64,000 bases of DNA, from positions 248,001 through 312,000 of the forward strand of contig NZ_QBKU01000001.1 in the NCBI RefSeq assembly GCF_003054325.1. Direction: 5' to 3'. Under the pieces are notes generated by a model. The model searched no databases and was not told the origin of the DNA. It saw only the letters and a list, made by a program, of their open reading frames with translations. Shown in pieces: positions 17,376-25,861 of this stretch. The stretch comes from Sulfitobacter mediterraneus. Lineage in GTDB: Bacteria > Pseudomonadota > Alphaproteobacteria > Rhodobacterales > Rhodobacteraceae. Position 1 is the stretch's first letter; every line of letters begins with the position of its first letter. Made by a program: the position numbers and the translations under genes.

Positions 17376-18824
17376 TCACTCCGCCGCCAGTGCCGGGGCA
17401 CGCCGCCCCTCGGATGCATCCAATGGAAACACCTTGGCGGGATTGAGCAACCAACCGGGATCAAACACGTCTTTCACCGCCATCTGCGCTTCAAGATCCG
17501 CAGGCGCGTATTGCACATGCATCAGATCGCGCTTTTCAATACCCACACCATGCTCACCGGTCAGGCACCCGCCCGCCTCGACACATAATTTGAGGATCTC
17601 GGCACCAAAGGCCTCGCACAGCTCCAGATCACCGGGCTTGTTGGCATCGAACAGGATCAGCGGATGCATATTTCCGTCGCCAGCGTGAAACACGTTGCCG
17701 ACTTTCAAACCGAATTCTTCCGACATCTCGCCAATACGCCGCAGCACCATCGGCAGACTGCTGACCGGGATTGTGCCATCGAGACACATATAATCGTTGA
17801 TCTGCCCCATCGCGCCGAAAGCCGATTTGCGGCCCAGCCAGATCGCCGCGCTTTCTTCTGCCGATTTGCTTTCGCGCAATTCCACCGGATTGTGGCGGCG
17901 GGCAATTTCCATAATCAGCGACAATTGATGATCAATTTCGGCTTCTGATCCCTCGACCTCGACAATCAGCAAAGCCTCGCACATCGGATAGCCTGCTTTG
18001 GCAAAAGCTTCGGTCGCTTCGATGCAGGGTCGGTCCATAAACTCAATCGCAACCGGCAGCACCCCCGCCTTGATGATGTCCGACACACAGGCACCGGCCA
18101 CCTCGTTGTCGTCAAACCCCATGAGCACCGGGCGCGCGCCTTCCGGCTTTGGCAAGATACGCAAGGTTGCTTCTGTGACAACACCAAGCTGTCCTTCAGA
18201 TCCGCAGATCAGGCCGAGCAGATCCAAGCCGCCCGCATCCAGATGACCGCCGCCAACCTCGACGACCTCGCCATCCATCATCACCATGGTCACGCCCATC
18301 AGATTGTTGGTCGTCACACCATATTTGAGACAATGCGCCCCGCCCGAGTTCATCGCGATGTTGCCGGCGATAGCACAGGCCAGCTGCGATGACGGGTCCG
18401 GTGCATAGAAAAATCCGTCTTCTTCAACGGCGCCTGTCACACTGAGATTGGTGCGCCCGGTCTGCACCCGGATCAGCCGATTTTCATAATCGGTTTCGAT
18501 CACGCCATTCATCCGCGCCACCCCAAGGATCACACAATCCGCCGTTGGCAAGGCCCCACCCGCAAGCGACGTACCAGACCCGCGCGGCACCACCGGCACA
18601 CCCTCTTCGTGGCAGATCCGCAGAACCGCGGCGACCTCATTTGTATCCTGCGGCAGCACCGCAACCATGGGCGGACATTTATACGCGGTCAGCGCATCAC
18701 ATTCATAGGCGCGTGTCTCGCGTTCATCGTGAATGACCGCACTGTGGGGCAAAACCTCCTGCAAACGGGCCACAACTCGTGCTTTTCGAGAGAGGACTTT
18801 TTTGTCCGGTTTTGGCATTTCCAT
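17376..18824 (-). CDS. glcD: Glycolate oxidase FAD-linked subunit GlcD
   Basis: 482 residues; the start has GGAGG 8 nt upstream. FAD-binding type 4 domain with VPRGSGTSLAGGALP (about 97-111) and GNIAMNSGGAHCLKYG, then the FAD-oxidase C-terminal domain with HAGDGNMHPLILFD and GGCLTGEHGVGIEKRD, all characteristic of GlcD. It is the catalytic subunit that oxidises glycolate (and often D-lactate) at the membrane. First gene of glcDEF. Divergent from the DUF599 gene; the 81-nt gap contains a near-perfect inverted repeat that probably binds the operon's regulator. Confidence 0.95.
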   Translation of the reverse strand: MEMPKPDKKVLSRKARVVARLQEVLPHSAVIHDERETRAYECDALTAYKCPPMVAVLPQDTNEVAAVLRICHEEGVPVVPRGSGTSLAGGALPTADCVILGVARMNGVIETDYENRLIRVQTGRTNLSVTGAVEEDGFFYAPDPSSQLACAIAGNIAMNSGGAHCLKYGVTTNNLMGVTMVMMDGEVVEVGGGHLDAGGLDLLGLICGSEGQLGVVTEATLRILPKPEGARPVLMGFDDNEVAGACVSDIIKAGVLPVAIEFMDRPCIEATEAFAKAGYPMCEALLIVEVEGSEAEIDHQLSLIMEIARRHNPVELRESKSAEESAAIWLGRKSAFGAMGQINDYMCLDGTIPVSSLPMVLRRIGEMSEEFGLKVGNVFHAGDGNMHPLILFDANKPGDLELCEAFGAEILKLCVEAGGCLTGEHGVGIEKRDLMHVQYAPADLEAQMAVKDVFDPGWLLNPAKVFPLDASEGRRAPALAAE

Positions 18825-18839
18825 GAGGGCACCTCCAAT

Positions 18840-18860
18840 TTGGTAAAGTTATATTACCAA
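18840..18860. promoter_or_regulatory. Inverted-repeat operator candidate upstream of glcD
   Basis: TTGGTAA, 7-nt spacer, TTACCAA: a perfect 7-bp dyad 16 nt upstream of the glcD start. TGGT/ACCA half-sites are those of FadR-subfamily GntR regulators (GlcC, LldR, PdhR), though the usual spacing is shorter than seen here. No GntR gene is present in the window. Confidence 0.55.
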
Positions 18861-18905
18861 TTTATCGTTCTGGCAAGTTCTATCCACACTCGCTATCACC
18901 CGGTC

Positions 18906-19598
18906 ATGGATTGGCCTGCACAACTCACCCTTTTTGAACCGCTCGACTTTGCTGCTGTCGCCATCAATCTGGCACTTTGGCTGATTGTTGGCTGGCGGGT
19001 TGAGCATCCGCCCGCAGGGCGGCCATCGGTGTCGCGGATCATGGCCGAATACCGCCGCGAATGGATGCGGCAGATGATCACCCGCGAGCCGCGCATCTTT
19101 GACGCGCAAACAGTTTCGACCCTGCGGCAGGGCACGTCTTTCTTTGCCTCAACCAGCGTCATTGCAATCGGCGGCACCCTTGCCTTGATGGGCAACGCAG
19201 ACAGCCTTGCCGATGTTGCACAGGATCTGACCACAGAGGCCCAGCCGCGCATTGTCTGGGAGATAAAGCTGCTGCTGGTCGTGTTTTTCCTGACCAATGC
19301 ATTTCTGAAATTTGCCTGGTCAAATCGCCTGTTCGGCTATTGCTCGGTGGTTATGGCGGCGGTGCCAAATGACCCGGCCCATGGTGACGCGATCCGCATG
19401 GCCGACAAGGCGGCAGAGCTGAACATAACCGCCGCACGCAGTTTTAACCGGGGTCTGAGATCTGTCTATTTCGCATTGGCCAGTGTGGCCTGGCTGGCGG
19501 GCGCCGTGCCTTTGATTATTGGTGCATTTATCACACTGATTGTGATCTGGCGGCGGGAATTCGCCTCTTTGTCACGTGAAATTCTTTTGAAAACTTGA
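18906..19598 (+). CDS. DUF599 domain membrane protein
   Basis: 230 residues from the ATG at 18906 (MDWPAQLTLFEPLDFAAVAI); the open frame reaches 18609 but overlaps glcD. Four hydrophobic segments are visible (about 16-30, 70-88, 112-130 and 190-216). The central TREPRIFDAQTVSTLRQGTS and the SNRLFGYCSVVMAAVP block are as I recall for DUF599, a family of unknown function. No clear ribosome-binding site. Divergent from glcD and sharing the 81-nt regulatory gap, so it might respond to the same regulator. Confidence 0.8.
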   Translation: MDWPAQLTLFEPLDFAAVAINLALWLIVGWRVEHPPAGRPSVSRIMAEYRREWMRQMITREPRIFDAQTVSTLRQGTSFFASTSVIAIGGTLALMGNADSLADVAQDLTTEAQPRIVWEIKLLLVVFFLTNAFLKFAWSNRLFGYCSVVMAAVPNDPAHGDAIRMADKAAELNITAARSFNRGLRSVYFALASVAWLAGAVPLIIGAFITLIVIWRREFASLSREILLKT

Positions 19599-19642
19599 AA
19601 AGAATACCTATATCGAACCCGTTCCGAAACAATGGTGACACC

Positions 19643-19996
19643 ATGTTAAAACGCAGTTTGCTTGCCCTCGTGGCCTCGACTTTTCCCGCCTTCGCTGATG
19701 CGCCGGTGATCAAAAACGTGAACGCAAAGCAGGTCGGTGACCTTTGGACCTTTGATGTGACATTGCGCCACGGCGATACCGGTTGGGACGATTACGCCGA
19801 TGCTTGGCGGGTTCTGGACAAAGACGGCAAGGTTCTGGGCCTGCGCAACCTCGCGCATCCCCATGTCAACGAACAGCCGTTTACCCGATCATTGTCAGGC
19901 GTTTCCATTCCAAGCAATGTCAGCGAAGTCGCAGTGCAAGCCCGCGATTCGGTTGGCGGCTGGTCGCCTGCAACCGTCACGATCAAATTGCGCTAA
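19643..19996 (+). CDS. Small exported protein, function unknown
   Basis: 117 residues from the ATG at 19643, with GGTGA 4 nt upstream. Signal peptide of about 18 residues (LKRSLLALVASTFPAFA) ending in a typical A-x-A site. The mature part looks beta-rich (VGDLWTFDVTLRHGDTGWDD, then EVAVQARDSVGGWSPATVTI), resembling a single immunoglobulin-like fold. It follows the DUF599 gene by 44 nt and converges on rlmH with 2 nt between stops. I cannot name the family. Confidence 0.7.
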   Translation: MLKRSLLALVASTFPAFADAPVIKNVNAKQVGDLWTFDVTLRHGDTGWDDYADAWRVLDKDGKVLGLRNLAHPHVNEQPFTRSLSGVSIPSNVSEVAVQARDSVGGWSPATVTIKLR

Positions 19997-19998
19997 CT

Positions 19999-20469
19999 TC
20001 AGGTGCGGTGGTAAGGCCCGCCGGACAGGATTGATGCCGCGCGGTACAATTGTTCTGACAGCATCACCCGGACCATCATATGCGGCCAAACCATCTTACC
20101 AAATGACAATGCATGATCCGCAGTGCCGCGCAGCGCCGAATCAATCCCGTCAGCGCCGCCAATGACAAAGGCCAGATCGCCACGCCCCATGTCGCGCCAA
20201 CCGGCCAGGCGATTGGCAAACTCAGGTGACTTTTCGACCTTGCCGCGCTCGTCCAGCACACAGATCACCGCCCCTTGCGGGATCGCCTTTTGCAGCAGCG
20301 CGGCCTCTGCTGCCATGCCGCCACCTTTCTTATCCTCAACCTCAACGACCCGCGCCGGACCAAGGCCAAGATTGCGGCCTGTCCGGTCAAAGCGGGTCAG
20401 ATAATCGTCAATGAGGGTTTTCTCGGGACCGGCGCGCAACCGCCCGACAGCACAGATGTGAACACGCAT
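19999..20469 (-). CDS. rlmH: 23S rRNA (pseudouridine1915-N3)-methyltransferase RlmH
   Basis: 156 residues, the expected length for this SPOUT methyltransferase. The C-terminal knot region ([14 protein letters not shown], then [19 protein letters not shown]) is diagnostic. It methylates a pseudouridine in helix 69 of 23S rRNA on the assembled 70S ribosome. It lies directly downstream of rsfS (22 nt), the usual pairing in bacteria. Confidence 0.95.
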   Translation of the reverse strand: MRVHICAVGRLRAGPEKTLIDDYLTRFDRTGRNLGLGPARVVEVEDKKGGGMAAEAALLQKAIPQGAVICVLDERGKVEKSPEFANRLAGWRDMGRGDLAFVIGGADGIDSALRGTADHALSFGKMVWPHMMVRVMLSEQLYRAASILSGGPYHRT

Positions 20470-20491
20470 CAGCGGCGTTCAATCAGTCAGG

Positions 20492-20857
20492 TCAGCTTTG
20501 CGGTGCGGGCGCGTCGCCCCCAACCCACATCTTTTCCAACTGATAGAATTCACGCACTTCAGGGCGGAAAACATGCACAATCACGTCGCCTGTGTCGATC
20601 AAGACCCAGTCGCCAATGTCTTTGCCTTCCACCTTGGGCGTCCGCCCGAACTCATCCTTGACGCGCTGAGCCAGCTTTTCAGAGATCGCGGATACCTGAC
20701 GGGTCGAACGGCCCGAACAGATGATCATGTAATCGCCAATCTCCGTTTTGCCGCGCAGATTGATCTGCACGATATCTTCGGCTTTGTCGTCTTCAAGGGA
20801 TTTCAGGATTGTCGCCAAAAGCGCATCGCTTGTGGTCATTTCACCGGCAACAGACAT
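20492..20857 (-). CDS. rsfS: Ribosome silencing factor RsfS
   Basis: 121 residues from the ATG at 20857; the ATG at 20839 is also possible. The Iojap fold is clear: KAEDIVQINLRGKTEIGDYM (about 24-43), CSGRSTRQV and GDWVLIDTGDVIVHVFRPEVR. It binds ribosomal protein L14 and blocks subunit joining in starvation. The frame stays open upstream to 21001, but without a convincing start. Instead the start overlaps the stop of an 18-codon minicistron with a strong Shine-Dalgarno (next entry), suggesting coupling. Confidence 0.9.
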   Translation of the reverse strand: MSVAGEMTTSDALLATILKSLEDDKAEDIVQINLRGKTEIGDYMIICSGRSTRQVSAISEKLAQRVKDEFGRTPKVEGKDIGDWVLIDTGDVIVHVFRPEVREFYQLEKMWVGGDAPAPQS

Positions 20858-20913
20858 TATAGCCGCCCCGGTATCCGCAGCCGTGGCTGCGTTCGCTTGG
20901 ATTGACAGGACAT
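20857..20913 (-). CDS. Candidate minicistron coupled to rsfS
   Basis: An ATG at 20913 preceded by AAGGAGG with 3 nt spacing opens an 18-codon frame (MSCQSKRTQPRLRIPGRL) whose TAA overlaps the rsfS ATG (TAATG). It is arginine-rich and not recognised. It may be a real leader peptide that delivers ribosomes to rsfS, or the sign of a 1-nt indel in a formerly longer rsfS 5' end. Confidence 0.4.
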   Translation of the reverse strand: MSCQSKRTQPRLRIPGRL

Positions 20914-21070
20914 CGTCCTCCTTTTTGCGCGCCGCCGGACCCCCGGCGCTGGGGATGGGCCCAAGATAGCAACGCCAAAGTGACAATTCAATGACAAGCA
21001 ACCCCGGTAGCAGGAACCGGCCAAAGGCTGTGACAATGTTGCTTGTTCAGGTTGCTTGTGCCGTCCGAAC

Positions 21071-22432
21071 CTAATCCAGCGCTTTGCCCACGGGCCTGCT
21101 CGAAACGGCAAGCTGGCTGTCTTCCAACATGCGCACTTCGCGCTGTGGGAAGGGAATTGAGATGTCGTTCTCTTTGAAGGTATCCCAAAGCGCCAGATAA
21201 ACATTGCCTCGAATATTGGTCAGCCCCCCGGTTGGATCTTTGATCCAGAACCGCAGGATGTAATCCACACTGCTGTCTCCAAATCCAACGATATGACATA
21301 CGGGCGCTTTGAAGCTGAGAACGCGGTCCACGCCTTTGGCCGCTTCGATGGCCAGTTTGCGGACCTGATGGGGATCGTCGGAATAAGCCGTGCCGAAATA
21401 GATATCGAGGCGCACGAAATCATTGGAATGGGACCAGTTGACCACTTGCCCGGTGATCAGATCTTCGTTCGGGATCAGGTATTCCTTGCCGTCCCGCGTC
21501 ACCACCGAGGCATAGCGCGCGCCAAGGGTCTGTATCCAACCAAAGGTTTCTCCAAGGCTGATCACATCGCCGGGTTTGATGGATTTGTCGATCAGGATGA
21601 TCACACCCGAGACAAGGTTGGACACCACCTTCTGCAAACCAAAACCAAGACCCACACCAATCGCGCCCGACAGCACCGCAAGTCCGGTCAGGTCAATGCC
21701 AACGGCCCGCACCCCCATGAAAAAGGCGATACCATAGAGGAATATCTGCACCCCTTTGACAGCCAGCACCTGCATGGAGGGGCTGATATCCTCGTTGCGG
21801 CGGATGCTGGCGGCGGTGGTCGTGCTGACCAATCTGGCAAAGGTGAACAAAACACCGATCACCACCAAAGCCGTGATCATATCCAGCAATGACAGGCGGA
21901 ACTCACCGATCTTGAGGGCGACACCTTCCAGAAAACTCGACACCTCGTCCGAGACATTCAGGAAATACAGCGTTGCATAAATCCAAAGCGCCCATGTCAC
22001 CATGCGCCGCAAGAATCGGTTGCGCACCAATCGCACCGCAAATGCGATCCCGACCCATACAATCGCCAAGGTGGCTGCCAACCCAATCAGATAGGACCGC
22101 GACGGCCAGGTCACGTTCTGCATGACCAGATAAACACCAGCCGCCATCAGGGCGAACCACATCAACCCCAAACGCCGGCGGACCTGCACCACAATGCGCA
22201 GCTGCCATTTCGACCAGCCCTCGCGGGATCGCACCCAGTTTTGCAACGCCCCATCAGACAGGCGATGCAAACCCCAGGCAATCAACGCCAATGCAATCAG
22301 GATCAGGATCTGATTTTGCCGCCAACCCGGAGTGATCACCCCTTCAAGGAAATTCATCACGCTGGCAAACAGGGTTTGTAGCGACAAAAGGAAATCCACA
22401 TAGGGATCAACAGGATCGGTTTCCGGCGTCAT
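21071..22432 (-). CDS. Small-conductance mechanosensitive channel (MscS family)
   Basis: 453 residues from the ATG at 22432 (MTPETDPVDPYVDFLL); the frame extends to 22630 but that part looks non-coding. Five to six membrane helices occupy the first 270 residues. The pore helix LAVLSGAIGVGLGFGLQKV and the following NLVSGVIILIDKSIKPGDVI are the MscS signature, followed by the beta domain (VTRDGKEYLIPNEDLITGQV) and the C-terminal alpha/beta domain. It releases solutes at osmotic downshock. The extra N-terminal helices make it a larger-type MscS homologue. Confidence 0.9.
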   Translation of the reverse strand: MTPETDPVDPYVDFLLSLQTLFASVMNFLEGVITPGWRQNQILILIALALIAWGLHRLSDGALQNWVRSREGWSKWQLRIVVQVRRRLGLMWFALMAAGVYLVMQNVTWPSRSYLIGLAATLAIVWVGIAFAVRLVRNRFLRRMVTWALWIYATLYFLNVSDEVSSFLEGVALKIGEFRLSLLDMITALVVIGVLFTFARLVSTTTAASIRRNEDISPSMQVLAVKGVQIFLYGIAFFMGVRAVGIDLTGLAVLSGAIGVGLGFGLQKVVSNLVSGVIILIDKSIKPGDVISLGETFGWIQTLGARYASVVTRDGKEYLIPNEDLITGQVVNWSHSNDFVRLDIYFGTAYSDDPHQVRKLAIEAAKGVDRVLSFKAPVCHIVGFGDSSVDYILRFWIKDPTGGLTNIRGNVYLALWDTFKENDISIPFPQREVRMLEDSQLAVSSRPVGKALD

Positions 22433-22564
22433 AGACAAAGACAACCACAGCCAAAGCCCAGCGGCAAGCTGCGTCAGGCCAAGACCCGCGATATTCGGAC
22501 GCGGCGCTTTGCAAACCCGGCAATTCCCTTGAACCGTGGGCCATTTCAGGCTAGGCCGCGATGC

Positions 22565-22651
22565 ATGACACAGGTGTTTGATCTGGACGACCGCGCGCGC
22601 CTGCGCGAACGCTTTTTCGGAGCGCGGCACAGCGTGCTTGCTTTTCTATAA
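22565..22651 (+). CDS. Possible 28-codon ORF upstream of leuC
   Basis: ATG at 22565 opens a short frame (MTQVFDLDDRARLRERFFGA, then RHSVLAFL) ending 54 nt before leuC. It is arginine-rich, and its few leucines do not form the run expected of a leu attenuator peptide. There is no clear ribosome-binding site. Low confidence. Confidence 0.2.
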   Translation: MTQVFDLDDRARLRERFFGARHSVLAFL

Positions 22652-22705
22652 GCCGCATCGCTCCAGTCTCACACCATCACCCAAACAATACGGGAGAGGA
22701 CCATC

Positions 22706-24112
22706 ATGTCCCCCAAAACGATCTACGATAAAATCTGGGATGCCCATGTCGCGCATGAAGCGGACGACGGCACCTGCCTTCTTTATATTGACCGCCACCT
22801 CGTGCACGAAGTGACCAGCCCGCAGGCGTTCGAAGGGCTGCGCATGACAGGCCGGTCCGTGCGCGCGCCGGACAAAACCATCGCGGTGCCGGATCACAAC
22901 GTGCCCACCACGCTGGACCGCGCCAATGCGGCGACCATGACCGAAGACAGCCGAATTCAGGTCGAAGCGCTGGACAAGAACGCCAAGGATTTTGGCATTC
23001 ACTACTATCCTGTGTCTGACGTGCGTCAGGGCATCGTGCATATCGTCGGCCCCGAACAGGGCTGGACATTGCCGGGCATGACCGTGGTCTGCGGCGACAG
23101 CCACACCGCCACCCACGGTGCCTTTGGCGCATTGGCCCACGGCATCGGCACATCTGAGGTGGAACATGTTCTGGCCACGCAAACGCTGATCCAGAAAAAA
23201 TCCAAGAACATGAAGGTCGAGATCACTGGCAAGCTTAAGCCGGGTGTGACTGCCAAAGACATCACGCTGGCCGTGATCGGCCAAACCGGGACCGCAGGCG
23301 GCACCGGCTATGTCATTGAGTATTGCGGCGAAGCGATCCGCGATCTGTCAATGGAAGGGCGCATGACCGTCTGCAACATGGCCATCGAAGGCGGCGCACG
23401 CGCGGGTCTGATCGCGCCGGATGAAACCACCTATGAATATGTCAAAGGTCGCCCACACGCCCCCAAAGGCGCACAGTGGGAAGCGGCGCTGGCATGGTGG
23501 AAAACCCTCTTTACCGATGAGGGTGCACATTTTGACAAAGTCATCACCCTGCGCGGTGAAGACATCCAACCCGTGGTCACATGGGGCACCTCGCCCGAGG
23601 ATGTTCTGCCGATCACAGCCACCGTGCCCAGCCCCGAAGATTTTGAAGGCGGCAAGGTCGAAGCGGCACGCCGGTCCATTGAATACATGGGCCTCAAGCC
23701 GGGTCAGAAACTGACCGATATCGAGATCGACACCGTGTTCATCGGATCTTGCACCAATGGCCGCATCGAAGATCTGCGCGCCGCGGCCGAGATCCTGAAG
23801 GGCAAAAAGATCAAGGAAGGTATGCGGGCCATGATCGTTCCCGGCTCCGGCCTTGTTCGGGCCCAAGCCGAAGAAGAAGGCCTTGCCGATATCTTCAAAG
23901 AGGCCGGTTTCGAATGGCGTCTGGCGGGATGTTCCATGTGTCTGGCGATGAACCCCGACCAACTGGCGGAGGAAGAGCGCTGCGCCTCCACATCAAACCG
24001 CAACTTCGAAGGCCGTCAGGGCTACAAAGGGCGTACGCACCTTGTCTCTCCGGGCATGGCCGCCGCTGCCGCAATCACCGGCAAACTCACCGACGTCCGG
24101 GAGATGATGTAA
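22706..24112 (+). CDS. leuC: 3-isopropylmalate dehydratase large subunit
   Basis: 468 residues with GGGAGAGG upstream. Aconitase-family motifs are in place: [13 protein letters not shown] (about 130), GSCTNGR (about 348) and [12 protein letters not shown], whose cysteines hold the 4Fe-4S cluster. With LeuD it isomerises 2-isopropylmalate to 3-isopropylmalate in leucine synthesis. Its TAA overlaps the leuD ATG by one base. leuB follows about 2.2 kb downstream, interrupted by two unrelated genes. Confidence 0.97.
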   Translation: MSPKTIYDKIWDAHVAHEADDGTCLLYIDRHLVHEVTSPQAFEGLRMTGRSVRAPDKTIAVPDHNVPTTLDRANAATMTEDSRIQVEALDKNAKDFGIHYYPVSDVRQGIVHIVGPEQGWTLPGMTVVCGDSHTATHGAFGALAHGIGTSEVEHVLATQTLIQKKSKNMKVEITGKLKPGVTAKDITLAVIGQTGTAGGTGYVIEYCGEAIRDLSMEGRMTVCNMAIEGGARAGLIAPDETTYEYVKGRPHAPKGAQWEAALAWWKTLFTDEGAHFDKVITLRGEDIQPVVTWGTSPEDVLPITATVPSPEDFEGGKVEAARRSIEYMGLKPGQKLTDIEIDTVFIGSCTNGRIEDLRAAAEILKGKKIKEGMRAMIVPGSGLVRAQAEEEGLADIFKEAGFEWRLAGCSMCLAMNPDQLAEEERCASTSNRNFEGRQGYKGRTHLVSPGMAAAAAITGKLTDVREMM

Positions 24113-24717
24113 TGGAAAAATTCGACAAAATCACCGGGATCGCGGCGCCTATGCCGTTGGTCAATATCGACACCGATATGATCATCCCCAAAGTGTTCTT
24201 GAAAACAATCAAGCGGTCCGGCCTCGGCGTGAACCTGTTTGACGAAATGCGCTTTGACCGCCAAGGCAACGAAATCGAAGATTTTGTGCTGAACAAACCG
24301 CAGTACCGCGAGACTGAGATCCTTGTTGCGGGCGACAACTTCGGTTGCGGATCATCGCGCGAACACGCGCCATGGGCGATCAAGGACTTTGGCATCAAAT
24401 GTGTGATCTCCACATCCTTTGCCGACATCTTTTTCAACAACTGCTTCAAAAACGGCATCCTGCCAATCGTCCTGCCGAAAGATCAGGTCGATGTTCTGAT
24501 GCAGGACGCAGAGAAAGGCGCCAATGCCCGTGTGACCGTTGATCTCGAGGCGCAGACCGTCACAACATCCGACGGCGAAAGCTTCTCCTTTGAGGTGGAC
24601 ACCTTCAAAAAGCACTGCCTTATGAACGGCTTGGACGATATCGGCCTGACCATGGAAAAGGCCGCGTCAATCGACACCTACGAAGAGCAAGCCGCGCAAA
24701 GCCGCCCTTGGGTTTGA
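24112..24717 (+). CDS. leuD: 3-isopropylmalate dehydratase small subunit
   Basis: 201 residues from the ATG at 24112, which overlaps the leuC stop (TAATG); the frame's upstream extension overlaps leuC and is not used. [20 protein letters not shown] and [17 protein letters not shown] are the diagnostic swivel-domain motifs. Forms the LeuCD heterodimer. Confidence 0.97.
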   Translation: MEKFDKITGIAAPMPLVNIDTDMIIPKVFLKTIKRSGLGVNLFDEMRFDRQGNEIEDFVLNKPQYRETEILVAGDNFGCGSSREHAPWAIKDFGIKCVISTSFADIFFNNCFKNGILPIVLPKDQVDVLMQDAEKGANARVTVDLEAQTVTTSDGESFSFEVDTFKKHCLMNGLDDIGLTMEKAASIDTYEEQAAQSRPWV

Positions 24718-25018
24718 CCCCGCGCCTCATTCGTTAACAAACAAAACACATATTTAAGTGTTTCTAGTGGGTGCCCTCGTGGCACCCACAACATCTTGGT
24801 CACCGCCTTCTTGTGGCCATCAAAATGATGCAAGAAGGCACCACCTTCATCGTCAAAATGCCACAACTCTTAGCTTCAATGCGTCTAGCGACTTGAGAAC
24901 TATGGCAAAAGAAGGCACAAATCGGGCAGAATTGAGGCGCCCCTGAAAAACAGTGGGCAACAAGTTGGAATAGGTCGCGGCAACGTATCGGGACTGGCCA
25001 GTTTGGAAAGGCGCAGTA
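24718..25018. other. 301-nt intergenic region with two inverted repeats
   Basis: No coding frame is supported. It holds a hairpin at 24767-24789 (GTGGGTGCC, 5-nt loop, GGCACCCAC) and a larger nested one at 24805-24839 (GCCTTCTTG / CAAGAAGGC enclosing CATC / GATG). The first lies 50 nt after leuD and may terminate or stabilise its mRNA, although no T-run follows. The remaining 180 nt should contain the promoter of the next gene. Confidence 0.5.
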
Positions 25019-25861
25019 GTGATTGGACGAATGACAGGCGCGGCAACGCGTGGCCTTTTGGTGGCGTTGCTGATTGCAACACCGGCATTGATCTTGCCCG
25101 GTGTCGCCGCAGACTCGACCCAAATCACCGCGCTGATGGCCCTGCTTGCCGGTTTCCTGACCTTTGTCGAATACAATTCCAGCTTTCCCAGCATTGTCGA
25201 GTTTCGCGATGCCCCGCCGTTCAACCGCCTTCGGTTTATCGCCCTTTTTGTGACCGTCGTGATGATCACCCAAGTGATCAAAAGCCATTCCGAAGTGACC
25301 CTGCTCAGCGGTGCGTTGTTTTCATTGGGCACAATCATCGGCAACGCCCTCGATTTCCCTTATTCCCCGGTGCGCCTAGCCGTTTTGATGCTGCCGGAAA
25401 CAGCCAGCCTGCAACTGGTTGAGACGATTCGCGCGGCGGCTGGCCTTGCCTATCTGGTGGCCGCGATTGCCCTGATCGTTTTTGTTCTGCTCGTGCGCGT
25501 TCTGGGCTGGCCCACCCGGCACGGCGCATTCAACGTTTGGGTAAATCTTCCGCTTTTTGATCCAACAGCGGGCGGCGACGTCATCTCGCGGCTACAGCGC
25601 GATGCGCGCATCAATATTGCGCTCGGCTTCTTGCTGCCTTTCTTGATCCCTGCGATGGTCAAGCTTGCGTCATACCTGATTGATCCGATTCCATTCGAAA
25701 ACCCGCAAACATTGATCTGGACTGTAAGTGCATGGGCCTTTTTGCCAGCCAGCATGATCATGCGAGGCATCGCCATGAACAAGGTGGCCGGCATGATCGA
25801 AGACAAGCGCCGCCGCACCTATGCCGACGCGGAAACCGAAGCAGGTTTGCAAATCGCCTGA
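25019..25861 (+). CDS. Integral membrane protein, function unknown
   Basis: 280 residues from GTG at 25019, with GGAAAGG 7 nt upstream; the ATG at 25031 is the alternative. Six or more hydrophobic helices, with polar loops such as FVEYNSSFPSIVEFRDAPPF. The C-terminus is charged and cytoplasmic-type (IEDKRRRTYADAETEAG). No transporter or enzyme motif is recognised. Its TGA overlaps the likely start of the endonuclease/exonuclease/phosphatase-family gene (CTGA), indicating co-translation. Confidence 0.7.
   Translation: MIGRMTGAATRGLLVALLIATPALILPGVAADSTQITALMALLAGFLTFVEYNSSFPSIVEFRDAPPFNRLRFIALFVTVVMITQVIKSHSEVTLLSGALFSLGTIIGNALDFPYSPVRLAVLMLPETASLQLVETIRAAAGLAYLVAAIALIVFVLLVRVLGWPTRHGAFNVWVNLPLFDPTAGGDVISRLQRDARINIALGFLLPFLIPAMVKLASYLIDPIPFENPQTLIWTVSAWAFLPASMIMRGIAMNKVAGMIEDKRRRTYADAETEAGLQIA

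Noticed and set aside
17315..17464. N-terminal extension of GlcE
   Set aside because: The extension crosses repeat copy 4 and overlaps glcD, and is rich in Pro/Arg; the ATG at 17314 matches the family start.
22565..22651. Leucine attenuator peptide before leuC
   Set aside because: The short frame has only scattered leucines and no overlapping terminator hairpin.
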